From assembly GCF_016901225.1 (NCBI RefSeq), contig NZ_JAFEUL010000001.1, forward strand, positions 486,773 to 550,772: a stretch of 64,000 nucleotides of DNA, given 5' to 3'. This document shows, piece after piece, positions 57,761 to 64,000 of this stretch. The notes beneath the pieces were generated by a model. The model saw only the letters and a list, made by a program, of their open reading frames with translations, was not told the origin of the DNA and did no database searches. The translations under genes were made by a program, and so were the position numbers. Within the stretch, counting starts at the first letter, position 1. The number at the start of each line of letters is the position of its first letter. This DNA is from Actibacterium sp. 188UL27-1. Its GTDB lineage: Bacteria > Pseudomonadota > Alphaproteobacteria > Rhodobacterales > Rhodobacteraceae.

Positions 57761-58264
57761 TCAGGCGCGGCCGTAGGCCTCCGCAATGGCGACCTGCATG
57801 GCATCTTCGACAGTGCGGTCGCCCCAGACAACAAGCTGGATCGCCGGGTAGAACCGTTCCGCTGTCAAAACGGCGGTGCCGATCAGGCTGTCGATCTGTT
57901 CGGGGCCCGCCATTTGGCCGCCGGTCAGAACCAGACCATAGCGCCAGACCATCAATTGCTGTTCGCGCCAAAAAGTGAACGCACCGGCCCAGCATGTGTC
58001 ATTGATCTTGTTGAGGGCCTCGTAGAGTTGGGGCAGTTTTTCTTCCGGCGGCTCCATTTCGAAGGTGCAGATCAGGCGCAACGTCTCGTCATAGCCGGAC
58101 CAGGCGAGGGTGATGGAGTAGGTCCGCCACTGCGCCTCGACCGCCATGGCGATCTGGTCATCGGCGATACGGTCAAAGTCCCACGAATGGTGCTCTGCCA
58201 GATTTTCGACGATATCGATGGGGTGGAGGTCTTCCGTTTCCAGATACTGTTCGGAAAGCGACAT
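57761..58264 (-). CDS. YbjN domain-containing protein
   Basis: 167 residues from ATG 58264 (MSLSEQYLETEDLHPIDIVE). No signal peptide or membrane segment. The YbjN fold is related to type III secretion chaperone-like folds; blocks LICTFEMEPPEEKLPQLYEA and CWAGAFTFWREQQLMVWRYG match what I recall of alphaproteobacterial YbjN proteins. Function unknown. Upstream of proC, same strand, separated by the hairpin array. Confidence 0.75.
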   Translation of the reverse strand: MSLSEQYLETEDLHPIDIVENLAEHHSWDFDRIADDQIAMAVEAQWRTYSITLAWSGYDETLRLICTFEMEPPEEKLPQLYEALNKINDTCWAGAFTFWREQQLMVWRYGLVLTGGQMAGPEQIDSLIGTAVLTAERFYPAIQLVVWGDRTVEDAMQVAIAEAYGRA

Positions 58265-58489
58265 GCCCGGCCTCTTTTGGTTGAGCGATGGCAATTTGTT
58301 GACCTACCACCACTGGGTGCCTGCTCAAGGTCCGGCAGGGGCTCCCGCCGCCCTTACTAGATATGGTGACTATGCACCGCCTTCGTGTAAAGAGGAATTT
58401 TGTGAATCTCCGATGAATGACCCCAAGATATGGGGTTATCCCCAACTATATTGTGGGACTGCCTGTCTTGGCAGCAGTCCCGGTCAAAA

Positions 58490-59194
58490 TCATGCGGCCA
58501 CCTTGGCCATTCCGGGCAGCCGATCACCGGGTACCATCCGGTATCCCTGGCCCCAGGCGGTTTGGATCATGTCGGGCTTGCCACCTGCGGCGGCCAGTTT
58601 CTGGCGGATACGACAAAGGTATACTGTTACCACACCAACATCGGGCTCGTTCTTCCAGGCATAGAGTTGGTCCATGATGTTTTCGACAGAGACCGTCATG
58701 CCGGGATGCAAGGCCATCATCTCGATGACTTCGTATTCCAGCCGCGCCAACGGCACTTCGGTTTGCCCGACATGGACGACGCGGGCGCACATGTCGATGG
58801 TGGCGCCATGGATCGTCACGACCGGGCAGGTGAGCCCGGCATTGCGAACGACCAGGGCGCGGAGTCGGGCCGCGACCTCCTGAATCGAGGTGCCGGAATG
58901 AAACACCGTATCGGCGCCTGCGCGAAAAACCTCTGCCAGCGCGTCTTGATCCGCCTCCGGCGCCATCACCGCCATGGGAATGTTCGGGGCATGACGGCGG
59001 ATCCGGCTGACGATCTTGTCGGCCTTCCAGCCGGTGCGGTCATAGTCCAGGATAATCGCATCCTGCCGACCGAGGGTGATGAAATCAAAGAAAGCCTCTT
59101 CGGTATCGGCTTGGGTCAGTAGAAAGCCCGATTTCAAAAGGTCCTGCGACAGGGGCATGGTCGTCCAGGTGGTGTCTGCGATCAGAATGCGCAT
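58490..59194 (-). CDS. OmpR/CtrA-type response regulator with atypical receiver
   Basis: 234 residues. N-terminal receiver-like domain starts MRILIADTTWTTMPLS: only one acidic residue where two are normal. IILDYDRTGW keeps a phospho-acceptor Asp candidate, but the conserved Lys of strand 5 is replaced (FHSGTS). C-terminal winged helix with LEYEVIEMMALHPGMTVSVE and YLCRIRQKLAAAGGKP, close to the CtrA DNA-binding domain. It is not CtrA itself. Phosphorylation-independent action is plausible. Confidence 0.75.
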   Translation of the reverse strand: MRILIADTTWTTMPLSQDLLKSGFLLTQADTEEAFFDFITLGRQDAIILDYDRTGWKADKIVSRIRRHAPNIPMAVMAPEADQDALAEVFRAGADTVFHSGTSIQEVAARLRALVVRNAGLTCPVVTIHGATIDMCARVVHVGQTEVPLARLEYEVIEMMALHPGMTVSVENIMDQLYAWKNEPDVGVVTVYLCRIRQKLAAAGGKPDMIQTAWGQGYRMVPGDRLPGMAKVAA

Positions 59195-59476
59195 AGGCGG
59201 GCTCCTGCGGGGCGTGCGTCAGACCGCCGGCCGAGGAAGCAGCAAGGGCAAAGCCAAGCCGCTGCGCGTCAGGGTGGGTCGACTGATTTTGTGGGAATGC
59301 GGCCTTCTGACCGGTCAGGCACCCGGGAAAACCGTAGGGCGCGTTACCACCACGTTATGCCGGTTAGGTAAGCCAGCCGTTAACGGCTGGGACCAATTTC
59401 TTAACAATTGGAGCTATCTCGGGATGGCGCTCGGCGGGACCGCTTCGACCGACCCGACACCGATGACCGACACCGC

Positions 59477-59725
59477 CTAACCCTTGGCCGCGGCTTCCAG
59501 CGCGTCGATCCGGGCCTTCAACGCCTCATTCTCTTCACGCGCCTTCTGTGCCATGATGCGGGCTGCGTCGAACTCTTCCCGCGTGACGAAATCGCGATCC
59601 GCCAACCAACGGTCCATCATCGACTTCATCGCGTTCTCGGCTTCTTCCTTGGCCCCCTGCGCCACGCCCATGGCATTGGTCATCAACTGGGACATGTCGT
59701 CGAAAAACTTGTTGCGGCTCTGCAT
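59477..59725 (-). CDS. ubiK: Ubiquinone biosynthesis accessory factor UbiK (BMFP domain)
   Basis: 82 residues. Starts MQSRNKFFDDMSQLMTNAMG and ends in a coiled coil (DRDFVTREEFDAARIMAQKA then REENEALKARIDALEA), the BMFP/YqiC pattern. UbiK helps the Ubi complex assemble at the membrane. Divergent from lgt with about 96 bases between starts. Confidence 0.85.
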   Translation of the reverse strand: MQSRNKFFDDMSQLMTNAMGVAQGAKEEAENAMKSMMDRWLADRDFVTREEFDAARIMAQKAREENEALKARIDALEAAAKG

Positions 59726-59821
59726 GGTGGCGACCTCTCGTTACACTTGACATATATATGGGTGCCAACGTGCGGCGGCTCAAGGTTGACTTCGCCGCAG
59801 CAGGTCAGCAAGAGCGCGGAT

Positions 59822-60739
59822 ATGCAGGCATTTCTCATTCCCTTTCCCGAGATCCATCCCGAGATTTTCTCTGTCACGCTCTTTGGCATCGATCTGGCCC
59901 TGCGCTGGTACGCGGTTGCCTATATCGTGGGGATCTTGCTTGGCTGGTGGATCGCGATCCGGGTCGTGGCGCGCCCCCATCTGTGGCGCGACGATGCCCC
60001 GCCGATGACGAAGGCGCAGATCGAGGATCTGCTGACATGGGTGATCCTGGGTGTCGTTCTGGGCGGGCGACTGGGTTTCGTGCTGTTTTACAGGCCGCTT
60101 CACTACCTGGCCAACCCGGTCGAGGTTCTGTTGATCTGGGAAGGCGGCATGGCCTTCCATGGTGGGCTGATCGGCGTGATCGTGGCTGTCTATCTGTTCA
60201 CCCGAAAATACGCGATCACTCAGTTGAGTGCGGCGGATGTGCTGGCCATCGCCACACCGCCGGGCCTGATGTTCGGGCGTATCGCAAATTTCGTGAATGC
60301 CGAATTGTGGGGCCGACCGACCGATATTGTCTGGGCAATGAAGTTTCCCACCATGTGCGTCGAACCGGCCCGGCAGGGATGTCTGGCGGCGGGCGAGTGG
60401 TTCTATTACGGCGACGAAATCGCGCGCCACCCGTCGCAGATCTATCAGGCGGGTCTGGAAGGGCTGGCCCTGGGACTTGTCCTGTTATGGCTGGCCCTGC
60501 GGCGCGGCGCGTTCAAGACGCCGGGCCTGATCGCGGGAACGTTCTTTGCCGGTTACGGCATCGCACGGTTCATTGTCGAGTTCTTTAGGGGAGCTGATCC
60601 ACAATTCATGTCAGACGACAATCCGATCGGATTCATCATCGGATCTGGAAATTTTGGGATCACCATGGGCCAACTTCTTTCCCTGCCAATGCTGTTTATT
60701 GGTGTCGCCATGATCCTTTGGGTCAGGCGGCGCGTATGA
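59822..60739 (+). CDS. lgt: Prolipoprotein diacylglyceryl transferase
   Basis: 305 residues from ATG 59822 (MQAFLIPFPEIHPEIF); a longer open frame from 59408 is mostly ubiK shadow. Membrane enzyme with about seven segments, HGGLIGVIVAVYLFTRKY and the signature GRIANFVNAELWGRPTD. It transfers diacylglycerol from phosphatidylglycerol to the lipobox Cys of pre-lipoproteins. Overlaps the methyltransferase gene (ATGA). Confidence 0.95.
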   Translation: MQAFLIPFPEIHPEIFSVTLFGIDLALRWYAVAYIVGILLGWWIAIRVVARPHLWRDDAPPMTKAQIEDLLTWVILGVVLGGRLGFVLFYRPLHYLANPVEVLLIWEGGMAFHGGLIGVIVAVYLFTRKYAITQLSAADVLAIATPPGLMFGRIANFVNAELWGRPTDIVWAMKFPTMCVEPARQGCLAAGEWFYYGDEIARHPSQIYQAGLEGLALGLVLLWLALRRGAFKTPGLIAGTFFAGYGIARFIVEFFRGADPQFMSDDNPIGFIIGSGNFGITMGQLLSLPMLFIGVAMILWVRRRV

Positions 60740-61794
60740 CAGATCTGGAGTGTCACCTCAAACAGCGGATCGCAGTGTCGGGGCCGATGACTGTGGCCGA
60801 CTATATGAGCGAATGTCTGATGCATCCCGAACATGGCTATTACAGCACGCGCGATCCGTTCGGGGTTGGGGGGGATTTCACCACGGCGCCCGAGATCAGC
60901 CAGATGTTCGGCGAATTCGTGGGCCTGTCCCTGGCGCAATCCTGGATCGATCAGGGGGCGCCGGGCGCGTTCGTTCTGGCCGAGCTGGGGCCGGGGCGCG
61001 GCACGCTGATGGCCGATATCTTGCGGGCCGCGGCCAGTGTTCCCGGTTTTGTCGAGGCCGCACAGGTTGCGCTGGTCGAGACCAGCCCAGCCCTGCGCAC
61101 CCAGCAGCGCGACCGGTTGGGCGATGACGTGATCTGGGTCGATATGATCGACCAGCTTCCGGGCGGCCCGCTGTTTCTGGTGGCGAATGAGTTTTTCGAT
61201 GCCTTGCCGATCCGCCAGTTCGTGCGCGATGCCGAGGCGTGGCGCGAGCGGGTCGTGACCGTTACCGACGGGGCACTTGGCTTTGGACTGTCGCAGCCTG
61301 TGCGGCTGGGCGCGCTGGAGGGGCGGTTTTTCGATACGGCACCGGGCGGCCTGGTGGAGATCTGTCCGGCGGCCAATCCGATCATGTCGTATCTGGGGAC
61401 GCGGATCCTGGCGGAAGGGGGCGCGGCGCTGATCATCGATTACGGGGATGTGCGGTCTGGCGGCGATACATTGCAGGCTATCCACCGGCATGAATATTCC
61501 GGCGTTTTCGACAATCCCGGCAATGCGGATTTGACCGCCCATGTGGATTTCGGCGCCTTGGCCGAAGCCACCCCGGCCCACTGTTATGGCCCTGTGACGC
61601 AGGGCATATGGCTGGAGCGTCTGGGGATCACGGCCCGGGCGCGCAAATTGGCGCGTCAGCTGGAAGGGCATGCATTTGAAAGCCATATCGCCGCACATCG
61701 GCGCTTGACCCACCCCGAAGAAATGGGAACCCTGTTCAAGACGCTTGGTGTTTTGCCATTCGATGCGCCGCCGCCCCCTGGATTTACCCAATGA
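60736..61794 (+). CDS. Class I SAM-dependent methyltransferase (MidA/NDUFAF7-like)
   Basis: 352 residues from ATG 60736, overlapping the lgt stop. Blocks PEHGYYSTRDPFGVGGDF, TTAPEISQMFGEFVGL, AELGPGRGTLMADIL (SAM site) and NEFFDALPIRQF are characteristic of MidA/NDUFAF7, which in mitochondria methylates an Arg of complex I subunit NDUFS2. The bacterial role is probably the same protein methylation. Translationally coupled on both sides. Confidence 0.85.
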   Translation: MTDLECHLKQRIAVSGPMTVADYMSECLMHPEHGYYSTRDPFGVGGDFTTAPEISQMFGEFVGLSLAQSWIDQGAPGAFVLAELGPGRGTLMADILRAAASVPGFVEAAQVALVETSPALRTQQRDRLGDDVIWVDMIDQLPGGPLFLVANEFFDALPIRQFVRDAEAWRERVVTVTDGALGFGLSQPVRLGALEGRFFDTAPGGLVEICPAANPIMSYLGTRILAEGGAALIIDYGDVRSGGDTLQAIHRHEYSGVFDNPGNADLTAHVDFGALAEATPAHCYGPVTQGIWLERLGITARARKLARQLEGHAFESHIAAHRRLTHPEEMGTLFKTLGVLPFDAPPPPGFTQ

Positions 61795-62546
61795 CGCTTG
61801 AGATTCTGACCTCTGACGCGCTTGCCCCCTTACGCCATGGTTTTTTCACGCGGCATGGCGGTGCGTCGTCAGGTATCTTCAGCGGGTTGAATTGCGGGAT
61901 CGGGTCCAGTGATCAGGCAGATGTGGTGGCGATCAACCGGGACCGTGTCGCCCATGCCATGGGGGTGGAGCGCGATGCGCTGATCACCATGGGGCAGGTC
62001 CATTCAACGCGCGTGGCCACCGTCAGCACCCCGGCCCCGGAACGGGTGGAGGCCGACGGCATTGTAACGGCCACGCCGGGCCTTGCCGTCGCGGTGCTGA
62101 CGGCCGATTGCATGCCCGTCCTGTTCGCGGATCGCCAGGCGGGGGTGGTTGGGGTGGCCCATGCCGGGTGGCGCGGGGCCTTGGACGGCATTCTGGAGCG
62201 AACGGTTGACGCAATGCGCGCGCTGGGCGCCCGGGCCGGACAGATCGCCGCCGTGATCGGCCCGTCGATCAGCCAGCGTGCCTATGAGGTCGGGCCGGAA
62301 TTCATGGAGCGGTTCATCGATGATGACCCGGATAACACACGCTTTTTCGCGGGTGGGGCCAGTGACAGGGTGCATTTCGATCTGACAGGGTATGGCCTAC
62401 AAAAACTGCGCTGTCACGGGGTTGGCCATGCGGAGTGGACCCGGCATTGCACCTATGCCGAGGGCGAGCGGTTTTATTCATACCGGCGCTCTGTCCATCG
62501 TGGTGAGGCCGACTATGGTCGTCACATCTCCGTTATTCGGCTTTGA
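61791..62546 (+). CDS. pgeF: Peptidoglycan editing factor / purine nucleosidase (PgeF, LACC1 family)
   Basis: 251 residues. FFTRHGGASSGIFSGLNCG, ITMGQVHSTRV, LTADCMPVLFAD and VAHAGWRGALDGIL give the His and Cys metal ligands of the family. Members hydrolyse misincorporated UDP-MurNAc-Ser and also act as phosphorylases. Last gene of the lgt operon (ATGA start). Confidence 0.92.
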   Translation: MTLEILTSDALAPLRHGFFTRHGGASSGIFSGLNCGIGSSDQADVVAINRDRVAHAMGVERDALITMGQVHSTRVATVSTPAPERVEADGIVTATPGLAVAVLTADCMPVLFADRQAGVVGVAHAGWRGALDGILERTVDAMRALGARAGQIAAVIGPSISQRAYEVGPEFMERFIDDDPDNTRFFAGGASDRVHFDLTGYGLQKLRCHGVGHAEWTRHCTYAEGERFYSYRRSVHRGEADYGRHISVIRL

Positions 62547-62667
62547 TCCACCGAAACATGTTACGGTCGGTCGGGTGTTTGTCTGCAGTTGATTGCTGTA
62601 CCTTGATGGCAGGCCAGGCTGAGTTTTTCGTGCGTTCTGAATGCGTTATTCCAACGGCAGCATATTG

Positions 62668-62683
62668 TTAGCCAGTTGTTAAC
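62668..62683 (+). promoter_or_regulatory. CtrA-like box
   Basis: TTAG, seven bases, TTAAC: one mismatch to the TTAA-N7-TTAAC consensus. No protein gene follows on this strand; the next elements are the hairpins at 62854-62945. Confidence 0.4.
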
Positions 62684-62853
62684 TGTCTTGTCAGAAGCGA
62701 CGTTTGCTGTAGTCTGTGACGATTGTCTGCTTTTTGGCATCCAAAAGCTTTGACATCTGTGGCGGTTTTGAGGCAGAACAAATACACGATGTTCTTTTGG
62801 CCCATCGGGTCGATGGCATGATCGCGCGAAAAGACGTGATATCATGCGACCAA

Positions 62854-62945
62854 TGTAACTGATGGCGGCCTCCTGTCAGTTACACACGCTCTTACAAGGG
62901 CGGCCCTGCACCACTTGGATCAGTGGATGCGCAAGGGCCGCCCTT
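62854..62945. ncRNA. Tandem hairpin structure, candidate small RNA 3' end
   Basis: First hairpin: TGTAACTGA, 13-base loop, TCAGTTACA. Second: 12-bp AAGGGCGGCCCT with AGGGCCGCCCTT, enclosing an inner CCACT/AGTGG stem. On the plus strand it is followed by TTAGATTTTCC. No protein product. Could be a terminator for pgeF or the end of a small RNA. Confidence 0.4.
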
Positions 62946-63002
62946 AGATTTTCCGGGCCTTGCTTTTTTGGCCGCAATGTACATCGGCGAAAACCGACGG
63001 CG

Positions 63003-64000
63003 TTATGCCGTTTCGTCATCTGCCTGGGGTTCCAGCGCAAGGGCGGCTGGCGCAACCTCAAGATCCGCGGTGGATAGAGGGGCCGTGGGTTTGCTGAGCC
63101 GGTAGCGTGTGACCCAGATCAGCTTTTCCTCTGCACGGGTGATTGCGACATAGGCCAGCCGTTTCCACAGTGGCTGCCCGGCCTCGTTGCGCCCGGATCG
63201 TGCGGCTGCGTAAAGGTCGGGGCCAAAGACCTGCACCGTGGGCCATTGGCTGCCTTGCGCCTTGTGGATCGTGACGGCGGCACCGTGCAGGAAAGCCGCA
63301 CCCATATGGGCCGCGAAGGGGATGAAGGGCTCTTCCTCATCCGGCATCTCGATCTTGATGATCGAGGCCGCACCAACCTGCGGATCCTCGGCCCCCATCA
63401 CATGGAGGCGCGAAAAGCCTGGCTTGCTGCCGGGTCGCATATAGATGACCTGCGCCCCCTTGATCAGGCCGCGCGCCTCAAGGTCCAAACGTTTCTTGCG
63501 GTGTTTGAGGGGCAGTTCAAGGCCATCGCAGATCAGCGGCTCCCCCGGCAGCAGCGCATCCGGCGGCGCATCATAGGCCGCCCGAAAGGCGTGGATCAGG
63601 CGGATGCGGGTTGCGTTGCGCCAAACCAGCACCGGAGAGCGCGCCATCAGGTCGGATGTCACGCGGCCCGCATATTCGACCCGTTCATCCCGCCGCGCCG
63701 CGTCTTCGATCATGCGTTCGAATTGCTGAAATTCCAGCTCAGGATCTGCCAGGGCATGGGCCAGATCCAGGATCGGGTTATCCTCGGCCTGCCTGTGAAC
63801 GCGGCTCAACACCATCTTGCGAGGGTCGGGCAGCTTGTCAAAGACCATGCCGCCGGATTGGTTCACCGGCGCCAGCTGGGCCGGATCACCGAACAACAGC
63901 AGGGTCGGGAAGATCTCTTTGAGGTCTTCATATTGCCGCTCATCCAGCATCGACGCCTCGTCAATCAGACCCACATCAAGGGGATCCTCGCGGCGTTTCC
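63003..64000 (-). CDS. RecD-like/Pif1-type DNA helicase, N-terminal part outside window
   Basis: About 332 codons visible, open to the right edge, so the N-terminus is missing. Walker B segment VGLIDEASMLDERQ, helicase motif III LLFGDPAQLAPVNQSGG, motif V region VTIHKAQGSQWPTVQVFG and motif VI YVAITRAEEKLIWV fit superfamily 1B helicases (RecD2/Pif1). Unwinds 5' to 3'. The C-terminus ends ALALEPQADDETA. Confidence 0.85.
   Translation of the reverse strand, partial: KRREDPLDVGLIDEASMLDERQYEDLKEIFPTLLLFGDPAQLAPVNQSGGMVFDKLPDPRKMVLSRVHRQAEDNPILDLAHALADPELEFQQFERMIEDAARRDERVEYAGRVTSDLMARSPVLVWRNATRIRLIHAFRAAYDAPPDALLPGEPLICDGLELPLKHRKKRLDLEARGLIKGAQVIYMRPGSKPGFSRLHVMGAEDPQVGAASIIKIEMPDEEEPFIPFAAHMGAAFLHGAAVTIHKAQGSQWPTVQVFGPDLYAAARSGRNEAGQPLWKRLAYVAITRAEEKLIWVTRYRLSKPTAPLSTADLEVAPAALALEPQADDETA

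Larger units (their letters stand above)
62547..63002. other. Structured intergenic region after pgeF
   Basis: 456 bases with no supported ORF, convergent between pgeF and the RecD-like helicase. It holds a CtrA-like sequence (62668-62683), a 9-bp inverted repeat (62854-62884) and a long two-level hairpin (62896-62945). A small RNA may start here. Confidence 0.5.

Noticed and set aside
59384-59405. TTAA ... TTAA near the response-regulator gene as CtrA site
   Set aside because: Spacing between the two TTAA is about 17 bases, not seven.

Overview
The window is GC-rich chromosomal DNA from an alphaproteobacterium, most likely Rhodobacterales (Roseobacter/Rhodobacteraceae group). The reasons are the gyrB, recF, dnaN, dnaA, rpsT, enoyl-CoA hydratase, mutM, ubiE, ubiB neighbourhood, an irr gene divergent from fabA-fabB-fabI, a long CarB with a Rhodobacterales-style middle region, a GluRS of the second alphaproteobacterial type, and heavy use of ATGA stop/start overlaps. 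All assignments come from reading motifs by eye; no database search was run.

Layout. 1-2627: end of a probable surface-polysaccharide or sugar locus (aldolase-like fragment, 2-hydroxyacid dehydrogenase, family 2 glycosyltransferase). 2801-15546: replication and DNA maintenance core (gyrB, recF, dnaN, dnaA, rpsT, mutM) followed by the ubiquinone genes ubiE-ubiB. 15571-22064: gamma-glutamylcyclotransferase-like protein, a frameshifted RTX-like pseudogene, MATE transporter, an internally deleted SDR, gltX, a Tat-exported metallo-hydrolase and an ArsC-like protein. 22196-26491: EamA transporter, then argD, a GNAT acetyltransferase, argF and a secreted protein in one tightly packed operon that is preceded by an arginine-rich leader ORF. 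26623-28651: a three-gene candidate toxin/immunity module (Tox-REase-5-like toxin, Imm52-like immunity protein, small helical protein). 28800-38692: catabolic genes on the minus strand (enolase-superfamily dehydratase, Zn alcohol dehydrogenase, MFS pump, pcaB, pcaD, nuclease-like phosphatase, threonine dehydratase-like enzyme, hydrolase, haloacid dehalogenase). 38969-42119: fabA-fabB-fabI and irr. 42179-45120: a 24-residue hydrophobic micro-ORF and two tandem GT87-like membrane proteins. 45240-48596: carB. 48577-49918: AT-richer accessory patch with a gene remnant, two small Cys-rich or basic ORFs and an orphan BrnA-like protein. 50070-64000: FabH-like synthase, secreted protein, GFA protein, arsH, tdk, a phage-CII-like regulator, a BECR-toxin-like protein, glyoxylate-reductase-like dehydrogenase, csaA-like gene, proC, YbjN protein, an atypical CtrA-like regulator, ubiK, lgt, a MidA-like methyltransferase, pgeF and the end of a RecD-like helicase.

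Working together, most of the window is housekeeping: replication, DNA repair, quinone, fatty-acid, arginine/pyrimidine and lipoprotein biosynthesis. The candidates for something new are mostly small. They are an Arg-rich leader peptide in front of argD-argF, a palindromic repeat inserted in frame in carB (with a sister copy at 2688-2710), a dispersed repeat made of 11-bp TGTGYATGG units, the toxin/immunity module, an orphan BECR-fold toxin-like protein, a two-gene cassette of small conserved-looking proteins, a micro-ORF sharing a terminator with irr, and a structured intergenic region with a CtrA-like box upstream of the RecD-like helicase end.
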